Source: Fibrobacterales bacterium
GTDB lineage: Bacteria; Fibrobacterota; Fibrobacteria; Fibrobacterales; Fibrobacteraceae
DNA length: 13,994 bases
NCBI GenBank assembly: GCA_025997455.1
Contig: BNUP01000050.1
Coordinates: 1 to 13,994, forward strand
Direction: 5' to 3'
A program made the translations under genes and the position numbers. The first letter of the stretch is position 1; every line of letters begins with the position of its first letter. Shown here piece after piece: positions 6,257-13,800 of the stretch. The notes under the pieces are model-generated. The model was not told the DNA's origin, ran no database searches, and saw nothing but the letters and a program-made list of their open reading frames with translations.

Positions 6257-7280
6257 ATAATGATTTTTTCAAATTTTTAACTTCTAAGTTAAACTGCATT
6301 TCGTCTTTTATCTTTTTTTCCACTAATTTGCAGGCGTGTAAAACCGTTGCGTGATTTCTGTTGAAATATTTTCCTATGCGGGATGAACTCTGGTCTAATA
6401 TACTGCGAATTAGAAACATAGCGATTTGCCGTGCTTGAACCGCCTCTTTGCTCCCGCGACCTTTGAGTTTTAGAATATCGACTGCGATTCCGTATTTTTG
6501 CGATATGGTTTTGATTATGGCATCTGCCGAGAGCGAGCGGTGCGAATTTCCGAAATGCTCTTCCAAAACTTCAATTGCCATATCCATATTTATGTTGCGG
6601 TTGCTATGCCGAACTCTAAAACTTAAATTATTAACAATGCCTTCCAAATCGTTCACCGAGCCGCTTGTGCGTTCTGCGAGATAATTCAAAATTCCCTCTT
6701 CTAAATTCAAACTTATTATATCGAATTTTTTACGGAGAATTGCCACTCTGTCTGCATAAGACGGGGATTCAATCTGTATCACCAAGCCGCCCATAAGCCG
6801 TGAGCGCAGGGATTCGTTTAGGTTTTCAATGCTTGAAATGGGGGATTGAGATGCGACGATTATAGGTTTTCCCGCGAGGAGTTGGTGGTTGAAAATCTGT
6901 AAAAGTTCCTGTTGCGAGGCTATTTTTCCCTCTATATTTTGCAAGTCGTCTAATATAAACAGGTCGGCGGAGCGGTATTTGGCAGCCATTTCGTCCATTA
7001 TATTTGCATCTTCTTTGCGCTGCAACAGGTTTTTGGAAAATTCGCCGTAAAATTCCCCTGCGGTTATGCAAAGGACTTTTAAGTTTGCATTTTTGGTTTT
7101 GAATGCGGAGGCGGTAGCGTGCAGAAGGTGCGTTTTTCCAAGTCCGGTTGCACCCACCAATACTAAGGGGTTGCCCATTCCGTTTTCCCCTTGCGACACG
7201 GCATTGCACGCCGCAAGGGCGAGTTGCCATTGCTCTCCTGCGGCAAAGGTATCAAATCGGTATTGGGGAGACAAGTCCAT
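6249..7280 (-). CDS. DnaA paralogue lacking domains I and II
   Basis: A 343-residue AAA+ protein matching DnaA domains III and IV; a full DnaA is about 450 residues. It begins at the domain III border (YRFDTFAAG, canonical YTFDNFVVG). Walker A GATGLGKT is at 43-50, Walker B LFILDD at 107-112, and the putative arginine finger Arg161 in LRSRL. The helix-turn-helix signature is NRNHATVLHACKLVEKKI at about 307-324. Changed positions against E. coli DnaA, by my alignment: sensor II Arg334 is Asn210 (GSVNDLEG), Arg281 is Ser158, and base-contacting Asp433 and Thr435 are Asn309 and Ala311. It therefore probably binds ATP and DNA but not as the normal initiator. It could be a Hda-like or regulatory relative, though it retains domain IV. 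Start ATG 7280 lies at the end of a family 1 repeat; no coding sequence for domains I-II is visible upstream. Confidence 0.85.
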   Translation of the reverse strand: MDLSPQYRFDTFAAGEQWQLALAACNAVSQGENGMGNPLVLVGATGLGKTHLLHATASAFKTKNANLKVLCITAGEFYGEFSKNLLQRKEDANIMDEMAAKYRSADLFILDDLQNIEGKIASQQELLQIFNHQLLAGKPIIVASQSPISSIENLNESLRSRLMGGLVIQIESPSYADRVAILRKKFDIISLNLEEGILNYLAERTSGSVNDLEGIVNNLSFRVRHSNRNINMDMAIEVLEEHFGNSHRSLSADAIIKTISQKYGIAVDILKLKGRGSKEAVQARQIAMFLIRSILDQSSSRIGKYFNRNHATVLHACKLVEKKIKDEMQFNLEVKNLKKSLYE

Positions 7281-7290
7281 AAGTAGGCTC

Positions 7291-7304
7291 GGTAAGGTAG
7301 AAAA
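7291..7304 (-). promoter_or_regulatory. Putative -10-type promoter motif before the DnaA paralogue
   Basis: The minus strand reads TTTTCTACCTTACC, ending 10 nt before the ATG at 7280. It is the most distant of the five copies from its start codon. No Shine-Dalgarno sequence is visible between motif and ATG. Confidence 0.38.
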
Positions 7305-7462
7305 TTGGGGTGTGGGGAGTGTAAAGTTGAAAGTGTAAAGTTGAAAGTTATTATTCTCTACTCTTTACTCTTTACTCTATACACTCTTCTCTCTACTCTC
7401 TTCTCTTTTCACTTTCAACTTTTGCACCGCCGAATTCCCCACACCCTACACCCCATACCCCA

Positions 7463-7478
7463 ACTTTCTACCTTCCCC
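7463..7478 (+). promoter_or_regulatory. Putative -10-type promoter motif before the DUF3108 gene
   Basis: ACTTTCTACCTTCCCC ends 8 nt before the ATG at 7487. As in the other four cases the DNA just upstream is C-rich on the coding strand and no Shine-Dalgarno sequence is present. Confidence 0.4.
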
Positions 7479-7486
7479 TGTACCTA

Positions 7487-8257
7487 ATGAAAATCATCCT
7501 TTCGTCGTTGCTGTTGTTTTTTGCGGTAAATTCATATTCGGCTTATCCTTTCGTGGGCGAGACCCTCGATTACGAGATCAGTTGGGGGTTCATCACCGCA
7601 GGTAATGCACGGATGTTGGTGAAAAAATCAGGCGAAAATAAACTCGACATAATCACGCGAGCGTGGAATAACGGAGCGTTTGAAAGCATTTACCCCGTTA
7701 ATGACTCGGTATATTCAAGTGTGAGTGCGGATAGTTTGTTACCGAAAAAGTTCATTCAAAAGTTAAGCGAAGGGTCATACAGGCGAACCGCTCAAACAAT
7801 TTACGATTTCAAAAATAATAAAGCATTTATAAAGGACACCGCAAATAAACCGAGCAAAAATTTTAAGACGGCGGTAGATACGGTTGTGGCGTTGGAAGGC
7901 GACGAACGGTGCATTCTCTCGGCTTTTTATTTGGCTCGCACTCTCAAATTTGAACCCGGTGATACGGCATATTTCAACGCGATAGGCGGAGTAAAAAGGT
8001 ATAAATTAAAAGTGATTTGCCATAAGAGAGAAACCATAAAAACCGAACTCGGCAAAAAAAACACCCTTGTGATAGAACCTGTAATTCAAGGGGACGGACT
8101 TTTCAAAGCAAAGGGAAAATTGACAATTTGGCTAACCGATGATGACGAGCGATTGCCAGTTCTTATGAAAAGCGAAATTGCGGTCGGGTCAATAAAAGCG
8201 GAGTTGATTAAAGTCAGTCGTGATGGCGGAAATTTGGAGAGTAAAAATGTCGAATAA
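7487..8257 (+). CDS. Exported DUF3108-family protein
   Basis: 256 residues with a clear signal peptide (MKIILSSLLLFFAVNSYSA, cleavage near residue 19). The mature start FVGETLDYEISWGFITAGNA is the DUF3108 opening; the family is a periplasmic or outer-envelope beta-rich domain of undefined function. Later conserved-looking parts include GDTAYFNAIGGVKRYKLKV and LTIWLTDDDERLPVLMKSEI, the last being typical of the domain's end. The family's biochemical role is not established. The stop overlaps the start region of ubiE/menG by 11 nt, so the two are translationally coupled and the gene leads the operon that continues to ubiX. Confidence 0.82.
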   Translation: MKIILSSLLLFFAVNSYSAYPFVGETLDYEISWGFITAGNARMLVKKSGENKLDIITRAWNNGAFESIYPVNDSVYSSVSADSLLPKKFIQKLSEGSYRRTAQTIYDFKNNKAFIKDTANKPSKNFKTAVDTVVALEGDERCILSAFYLARTLKFEPGDTAYFNAIGGVKRYKLKVICHKRETIKTELGKKNTLVIEPVIQGDGLFKAKGKLTIWLTDDDERLPVLMKSEIAVGSIKAELIKVSRDGGNLESKNVE

Positions 8258-8954
8258 AGAGGTGGGTATAAAAAAAATGTTCGACGGTATTCATAAGAGA
8301 TATGATTTGTTAAATCACTTGATGAGTGCGGGACGGGATATTGCGTGGCGAAAAAAATGTTGTAAAAAATTGCTTAAATACAGCGGCGGCGTTGGCAAAA
8401 ATGCGGTTGTTCTCGATTTGTGCGGAGGAACGGGAGACTTTTCTTTGGCATATAAAAAAATATTGGGTAATCCGAAGTTGTGCCTTGTAGGCGATTTTTC
8501 CGATAAAATGCTTTTGGAATCCGTGCAAAAAAACGCGGGCACTCCCGTTCAAATGGATGCGACAAATATTCCGCTTTCGGATAATTCCGTAGATTTTATT
8601 TTGAACGGTTTTGGTATGCGAAACATTCCTAATTTGGATGCCGCTTTCGCAGAGGCATTTCGAGTTTTGAAGGTCGGCGGAATTTTTATCACTCTGGAAT
8701 TTTTTAAGCCGAGTTCTACAATATCAAAATTATTTTATGAAAAAATTGCACCTTTTGCAATTCCGTTTGCGGGGATGATCTTGAGTAAGCACAACGCATA
8801 CAGATACTTGGTTTTGTCTATTCTCAACTTTTTAACACCAAAAGAATACGCAATAAAAGCCCGCTCCTTCGGTTTCAAAACTCGGTGCGTTAAAGCATTC
8901 GACGGCGGTTTATCTTATATGGTTATGGCGGAGAAGGCGGAATATGCCGGATAA
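8247..8954 (+). CDS. ubiE: Demethylmenaquinone methyltransferase (UbiE/MenG)
   Basis: A 235-residue class I SAM methyltransferase. In an organism without ubiquinone it would methylate demethylmenaquinone, the last step to menaquinone. The start is the ATG at 8247, set by GGAGAG 5 nt upstream; a GTG at 8220 would add nine residues without such a site. The family opening MFDGIHKRYDLLNHLMSAGR is at 11-30. SAM motif I VLDLCGGTGD is at 55-64, the NGFGMRNIPN signature at 120-129, and LKVGG at 141-145. Its stop overlaps the methyltransferase gene downstream by 11 nt. Together with ubiX two genes on, it suggests a quinone-related operon. Confidence 0.93.
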   Translation: MSNKEVGIKKMFDGIHKRYDLLNHLMSAGRDIAWRKKCCKKLLKYSGGVGKNAVVLDLCGGTGDFSLAYKKILGNPKLCLVGDFSDKMLLESVQKNAGTPVQMDATNIPLSDNSVDFILNGFGMRNIPNLDAAFAEAFRVLKVGGIFITLEFFKPSSTISKLFYEKIAPFAIPFAGMILSKHNAYRYLVLSILNFLTPKEYAIKARSFGFKTRCVKAFDGGLSYMVMAEKAEYAG

Positions 8955-9939
8955 ACAACGCGCTCCGCGAAACAGAACTCTAATGCTCACGCAAGGAGAA
9001 AGTGAGGCGTATAAATCGGGGTTAGTTTATGCCGATGAAAAAATTTTAACCGTAAAAAAAATAAATAATAAAACGATTTGCGGAGACTTGTTTAAAATTT
9101 TAGATAACTTACCTAAAAATTTTGCAGACTTGTTGATAATTGACCCGCCTTACAATTTGAATAAAAATTTTGACGGATTTAAATTTTTGCAAACAGAAGA
9201 TAATAACTATATGGAATATTTGGAAAGTTGGTTTCCGCGTGTTATGGAGTGCTTAAGTCCAAGCGGTTCGGTATATCTCTGCGGAGATTGGAAATGCAGT
9301 GCGTGTTTATATTTAATTATGAAGAAATATGCAAAAATTAGAAACAGAATAATTTGGCAAAGGGAAAAAGGTCGCGGTGCAAAAGCGAATTGGAAAAATT
9401 CCTGTGAAGATATATGGTTTGGAACAAAAAGTGATGATTACTATTTTGATGTTGAATCGATAAAACAAAAGAGAAAGGTGATTGCTCCATACAAAGAAAA
9501 CGGAAAACCAAAGGATTGGGAAGAAACCGAAAATGGAAATTTTCGTCTCACATATCCGAGCAATTTTTGGGATGATATTTCTATTCCATATTGGTCTATG
9601 CCCGAAAATACAGATCACCCTACGCAAAAACCTGAAAAATTGATTGCAAAGTTAATTTTGGCTTCCTGCCCCGAAAGCGGTATTGTTTTTGATCCATTTT
9701 TGGGCAGCGGAACAACTTCAGTTGTGGCAAAAAAATTGGGTAGAAACTATTGTGGAGTGGAAATGAGCGAAGAATATTGCTGTTTGGCAGAAAAGCGACT
9801 TCACCTTGCAGATTTTGATAAAACAATTCAAGGTTATTCAAATGGAGTTTTTTGGGAAAGAAACACTGCGAATTTGCAGATGGCAGAAAATAAAAAATAT
9901 AAGTACGAAACTGAAAATCAAGATTTATTATTTCGGTAA
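8944..9939 (+). CDS. Site-specific DNA methyltransferase, beta class (probably N6-adenine), apparently orphan
   Basis: A 331-residue DNA methyltransferase with the beta order of motifs: catalytic motif IV DPPYN at 67-71 comes before SAM-binding motif I FDPFLGSGTT at 249-258. DPPY favours N6-adenine, though N4-cytosine is not excluded. A conserved-looking central region (GRGAKANWKNSCEDIWFGT, then PSNFWDDISIPYWSMPENTD) and the HPTQKPEKL stretch belong to this group and probably include the target-recognition part; the recognition sequence cannot be read from the protein. There is no restriction endonuclease gene beside it. It overlaps ubiE/menG by 11 nt, so it is embedded in a housekeeping operon and is more likely a regulatory or maintenance methylase than a restriction partner. 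Confidence 0.9.
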   Translation: MPDKQRAPRNRTLMLTQGESEAYKSGLVYADEKILTVKKINNKTICGDLFKILDNLPKNFADLLIIDPPYNLNKNFDGFKFLQTEDNNYMEYLESWFPRVMECLSPSGSVYLCGDWKCSACLYLIMKKYAKIRNRIIWQREKGRGAKANWKNSCEDIWFGTKSDDYYFDVESIKQKRKVIAPYKENGKPKDWEETENGNFRLTYPSNFWDDISIPYWSMPENTDHPTQKPEKLIAKLILASCPESGIVFDPFLGSGTTSVVAKKLGRNYCGVEMSEEYCCLAEKRLHLADFDKTIQGYSNGVFWERNTANLQMAENKKYKYETENQDLLFR

Positions 9940-9978
9940 AGTGAGAAAATTTTGGGAAGAGCAGGAGCGTTAAGATAA

Positions 9979-10581
9979 ATGAAAACAATTTTACTCGGCA
10001 TAACAGGTGCATCGGGAATGATTTACGCAAAGGGGTTTTTGGAACTCGCTAAAAACAGCGGCATTGCGGTTGAGGCAGTTGTAACGAAAGTTGGGGAATT
10101 GGTTTTGCGGCACGAAAAATGCGAAAACATTTTGAAACTTTGCAAAAAAGTGTATGCGATTGACGATTTTTTTGCACCTCCCGCGAGTGGAAATTCTGCA
10201 TTTGCAGGAAAGGGGGAGGGCGAAGGAAATGGGGGGAGGTTAAGCAATGCTGATAAAGCATTGCGAAACGAGGGGGGATATATAGGAATGGTTGTTTTGC
10301 CCTGCTCTATGGGAACGCTTGGGAGAATTGCCGCAGGGACAAGTGATAACCTTTTGGTTAGAGCCGCCGATGTGAGTTTAAAAGAGAATCGCACATTGGT
10401 GCTTGTGCCGAGAGAAATGCCGCTAAACGAAATTCACTTGGAGAATATGTTAAAGTTAAAAAGAGCAGGTGCAGTTATTTTGCCCGCGAGTCCGCATTTT
10501 TACAACGAACCGAAGACCATAGAGGACTTAGCGGATACGGTTGCCGACAGAGTGCTTTCGATTTTTTCAAAAAACTTCTAA
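9979..10581 (+). CDS. ubiX: Flavin prenyltransferase UbiX with a low-complexity loop insertion
   Basis: UbiX attaches a dimethylallyl group to reduced FMN to make prenylated FMN, the cofactor of UbiD-type decarboxylases. GITGASG is at 7-13, PCSMGTLGRIAAGTSDNLL at 108-126, RAADVSLKENRTLVLVPREM at 128-147, and HFY (Tyr175) near the end; these are the FMN- and prenyl-phosphate-binding parts. The protein has 200 residues. Residues 72-100 (GKGEGEGNGGRLSNADKAL within it) replace the short SFQTLG-like linker of E. coli UbiX, an extra 27 or so residues rich in Gly, encoded by palindrome-bearing DNA. AGGAGC stands 11 nt before the ATG. No UbiD partner is in the window. With ubiE/menG upstream, a role in menaquinone synthesis is the simplest inference. 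Confidence 0.93.
   Translation: MKTILLGITGASGMIYAKGFLELAKNSGIAVEAVVTKVGELVLRHEKCENILKLCKKVYAIDDFFAPPASGNSAFAGKGEGEGNGGRLSNADKALRNEGGYIGMVVLPCSMGTLGRIAAGTSDNLLVRAADVSLKENRTLVLVPREMPLNEIHLENMLKLKRAGAVILPASPHFYNEPKTIEDLADTVADRVLSIFSKNF
10192..10278. repeat. Palindrome-bearing G-rich insert inside ubiX
   Basis: The segment codes for the extra loop of UbiX. It contains CTGCATTTGCAG (10196-10207), G-runs at 10212-10240 and 10271-10277, and a hairpin GCAATGC (10244-10250) with GCATTGC (10258-10264). The plus strand is strikingly purine-rich, unlike the flanking ubiX sequence. Only one copy is in the window, so that it is a repeat family member is inferred. Confidence 0.5.
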
Positions 10582-10614
10582 TTTCTACAAAAAATGGCTA
10601 CAAATAAAGGAAAC

Positions 10615-10770
10615 CTCTAAAAACTCTCTTTGTAACACAATTCCACAGATTTGAGTTTTTAGAGACGACTGCGATACTGCGAGCATTCGCCACAGGATGA
10701 CATTATCACCATAAAAACGCAGTTCGCCTATGTCGCTTAGTAGTCTCTGGCGACCTCTTAAAGCCTACTA
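10615..10770 (+). repeat. Family 2 composite repeat, copy C (degenerate, intergenic)
   Basis: Hairpin A is CTCTAAAAACTC (10615-10626) with GAGTTTTTAGAG (10653-10664), a perfect 12-bp stem of sequence different from copy B but the same place and size. Then comes GACGACTGCGATACTGC, the CATAAAAAC spacer (10709-10719 region) and GTTCGCCTATGTCGCTTAG (10722-10740) as in copies A and B. Hairpin B is shortened: TAGTAG (10738-10743) against CTACTA (10765-10770), lacking the GAGTTCTTC part. It occupies over half of the 282-bp gap between ubiX and the GH51 gene. Confidence 0.78.
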
Positions 10771-10774
10771 TAAT

Positions 10775-10803
10775 AAAGTTTTTCGGTATTTGTAAAAAAC
10801 TTT
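10775..10803. repeat. Inverted repeat upstream of the GH51 gene
   Basis: AAAGTTTTT (10775-10783) and AAAAACTTT (10795-10803) form a perfect 9-bp inverted repeat around an 11-nt spacer, just upstream of the candidate promoter. It could be an operator or a weak terminator for ubiX; nothing in the sequence decides between these. Confidence 0.4.
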
Positions 10804-10839
10804 GTCGCACTTGCGAAAAAAAATATATATTAGTATAGC
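10802..10839 (+). promoter_or_regulatory. Candidate sigma70-type promoter of the GH51 gene
   Basis: Two overlapping solutions exist: TTGCGA (10811-10816) with TATAGC (10834-10839) at 17-bp spacing, or TTGTCG (10802-10807) with TATATT (10826-10831) at 18. An A-tract lies between. A good Shine-Dalgarno sequence GGAGA (10852-10856) precedes the ATG at 10864 by 7 nt, so this gene, unlike those behind family 1 repeats, has a normal leader. Confidence 0.42.
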
Positions 10840-10863
10840 ACACCCTATTATGGAGATTCCCTG

Positions 10864-13800
10864 ATGCTACGAAAATCAGCCCTTTTTCTGTTCCTTGCGC
10901 TTGCAACTGTCGCAATGGCGCAACGCCCAAGTCGGTTAGTCGTCTATAAATTCTTTGACGAGCAATATCGAACCGGAGGCTTTGATTACTCTTACGGAGG
11001 CAAAGGTTCAGCCGCAGCAATAGACAAATCGCAGGGTTTCAAATCGAATACTTCTATCAAAATCACCTTAGACCCAAACGATTATTCGGGTTCTTCAATA
11101 TGCTTATATAATGAGTCATTTGATTTCAGCAAATACCTTTTAGACGGCGCAATTGAATTTGATATTAAAGGTGCGGTAGGCGGAGAGCAGGCTGTTTTCG
11201 GCTTAATCGATGAGGAGGCGAGCGACCAAAAGAAAACGCAGGTCAAACTCTCCCTAAATAAATATGTGCAAATAACAAAAGATTGGCAACATGTAAAAAT
11301 TCCCCTTACGGATTTCCCCGACAGAGGACTTTATTGGGATCAAACCAAAAAAACCGAACTTCCTGCCCGCATTGACTGGGACAAAATTGCAGAATTTCGC
11401 GTTTCAATAGATAAAGGCACAAATCCCAAAGGCTTTCAGGTGTGGATAGATAATGTGGAAATTGTGAAAGGTTCGGTACCGGTTGCCAAACCCAAAGCAA
11501 AAGTCGTTTATTGGGACGAAAAAGAAGAAACTATTGACGGACCAAAAGATGCCGCTAAACTCGACGGCAAAGCAAAAGCCCTTCCAAACGGCGTATTCTA
11601 CAGCGACAATTTGCAGGGATTCGGTTATGTATATGGCGGATTAACCGCATACAAAGAACAGCCGAGCAAAACTCCGGGCAATGCGAGTGTTATCGCGCTT
11701 TATATGGACGACAACGACTATTCTGGCATAACCTTATCGCTTGGCGAGGGTAAATTTGTAGACCTCTCAAAAGTTCGCGATAAAGGCGGAATTTACTTCT
11801 GGGTTAAGGGTGCGCAAGGCGGCGAAAAGGTGTATTTCGGTATACTCGATAACCAAGGCGGCGACATTAAATCGCAGACAAAAACCAACTTGCAGGATTG
11901 GGTTGTGAGCCAAAGCATAACGAAAGACTGGAAATTGGTAAAAATTCCGTTGAAAAAACTTCCCGATGCGGGCAAGGCGTGGGATGCCTCAAAGCAGGCT
12001 GAAGTTACCAAAAATATTCAGTGGAACAAAATTCAAGAAATTCGTTTCTCGGTCGGCAAAGCGGATAACAAACGCGACGGTCGTGCCAATGACCCCGTAA
12101 CCGTATATGTGGATCAGATTACATTTACCGAAAATATTGATTGGATAGATCCGGATTTGAAATGGGATACATTCAAAAGTTCCGCTCCCGATTTTGTGAT
12201 TCACGATTTTGAGAATAAGCCCGTTTATGAGGGTTCGCAGGGTCCAAAATCCAAACTCAAATTCAAAGTTGGTCCCAGCAAATTAGACGGCAATGCTTTG
12301 GTTGTGGAAGATTACCTTATGAATGATTGGGTTGATGTGGTGTTCGACTTTGAAAAGCAGAAAGCACCAAAGGAACTTAACGACTGGACAAAGCATTGGG
12401 CTTTGCAGTTCGATGTTTACACCGATAAAGCATGGCAGGGAATAACCGTTCAACTCGGTGATAAAGGGCGCGAGATTTTCGTCAGTTCAACGGGTGCATC
12501 GAAGGGTCGCCACACCTTGTTTGTTCCGTTGCGTTCTTTTGTGAAATTTCCCTACTATCAACCTCCTGAGGCAATTCAGAACGGCGTTCTCGACCTCGAC
12601 GGAATTAAGGTTTTGGACTTTAAGCCGAGCGGTGAAGGAACTGAGGGAAGTTTCCAAATTGATAATGTGAAACTCACAAACCTGCGCGAACTTCCTCGCC
12701 CGAAAGTGCCAGAAATTGCGGACTTAACGATTACAGGCGACTTGAATAAGGTTGTAACAGCCAAAATTTCCGACGAGATTTATGGTATAAACGCGGCTTT
12801 GTGGGACGGTGATTTAACCAAAAAAGAAACGATAGAGCAGGTTAAAAAAATCAATCACGGCGTAGTTCGCTACCCCGGCGGTTTGCGTGCCGATGACGAT
12901 CATTGGAAAACCATTTTAGAAAACAAGGACTGGATGATAGATACCGATGAGTTCTTGGAGTGGTGCAAGCAAACAGGCACAAAACCGATGTTCACCGTGA
13001 ATTTCGGCACAGGAACGGTGGAAGAGGCGGCGGAATGGGTTAAGTATGTGAACATTACCAAAAAAGCAGGCGTTCGCGATTGGGAACTCGGCAATGAACT
13101 TTACGGCGATTGGCACGCTCAATATGCGAAATACGGTGCAGATAAAGGACACGCCTACGGAAAACGCGCGGTTGAGTTCATTAAGGCGATGAAGGCGGTT
13201 GATCCCACCATTAAAATCGGTGTGCTCGGTGTTTTGGACGGTGAATGGAACGAAAATGTTCTCAAATATACCGCAGACATTGCAGATGCTCTTATAGTTC
13301 ATCACTATCCGCAACACTTCGGTGAAGAAAACGACTTTGCACTTTTAGCCGCTCCGCAGAGTTTGGAAGGCATTTTTGCACGAGTTCGCGAAACCATAAA
13401 GAAGTTGTCTAAAAAGGACTTGGAAATTTGGCTCACGGAATGGAATTCGGTTGATTTTAACCCCGGCAAGCAGTCAATTTCTTTGATTAATGGTTTATTC
13501 GTTGCTGATTATCTCGGTATGCTCGCAAAGTTGAATGTGGGTTCGGCTCAATATTGGGACATTCACAACGATGTCACGCCTGAAGGCGGCGATTACGGCT
13601 ATCTCTCGCGTTCCTACGATGAGGAAATCGGCGGAAACAAACCGAGACCTTCTTACTATGCTTTCCAAATGGCAAGCGATGGTATTCGCGGAAAGTTGGT
13701 TGAGAGCAACAGTGAAAACACCGATTTATCCACCTACTTGGCGGTAAATGGCAAAAAGAAGTCGTTGCTTGTTGTGAATAAAAACCCCTACACCGCATTC

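Larger units (their letters stand above)
7281..7486. repeat. Family 1 palindromic repeat, copy 3, filling a divergent intergenic region
   Basis: It spans the entire gap between two divergent start codons. The left end is GGTAAGGTAGAAAATTGGGG (7291-7310). A 14-bp unit AGTGTAAAGTTGAA is repeated in tandem at 7318-7331 and 7332-7345. The centre AAAGTTATTATTCTCTACTC matches copy 1. A pyrimidine tract (7353-7410) and CACTTTCAACTTTTGCACCGC with the C-rich arm (7437-7461) complete it. The asymmetric core is on the right arm here and on the left arm in copies 1 and 2, as if each copy had lost part of a longer two-cored palindrome. Confidence 0.88.

Noticed and set aside
7318..7345. Short tandem units (AGTGTAAAGTTGAA twice) as a CRISPR array
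   Set aside because: The units are contiguous with no spacers, only two copies, and are part of a larger palindrome; no cas genes are near.
7305..7487. Open frame of 60 codons within family 1 copy 3
   Set aside because: It is low-complexity translation of a pyrimidine-rich repeat with no domain and no ribosome-binding site.
8944..9939. A complete restriction-modification system
   Set aside because: Both flanking genes are quinone/flavin enzymes (UbiE/MenG and UbiX); no endonuclease-like frame is present nearby.
13720..13735. DnaA-box-like TTATCCACC
   Set aside because: A single near match inside the GH51 coding sequence, with no cluster and no AT-rich unwinding region; expected by chance.
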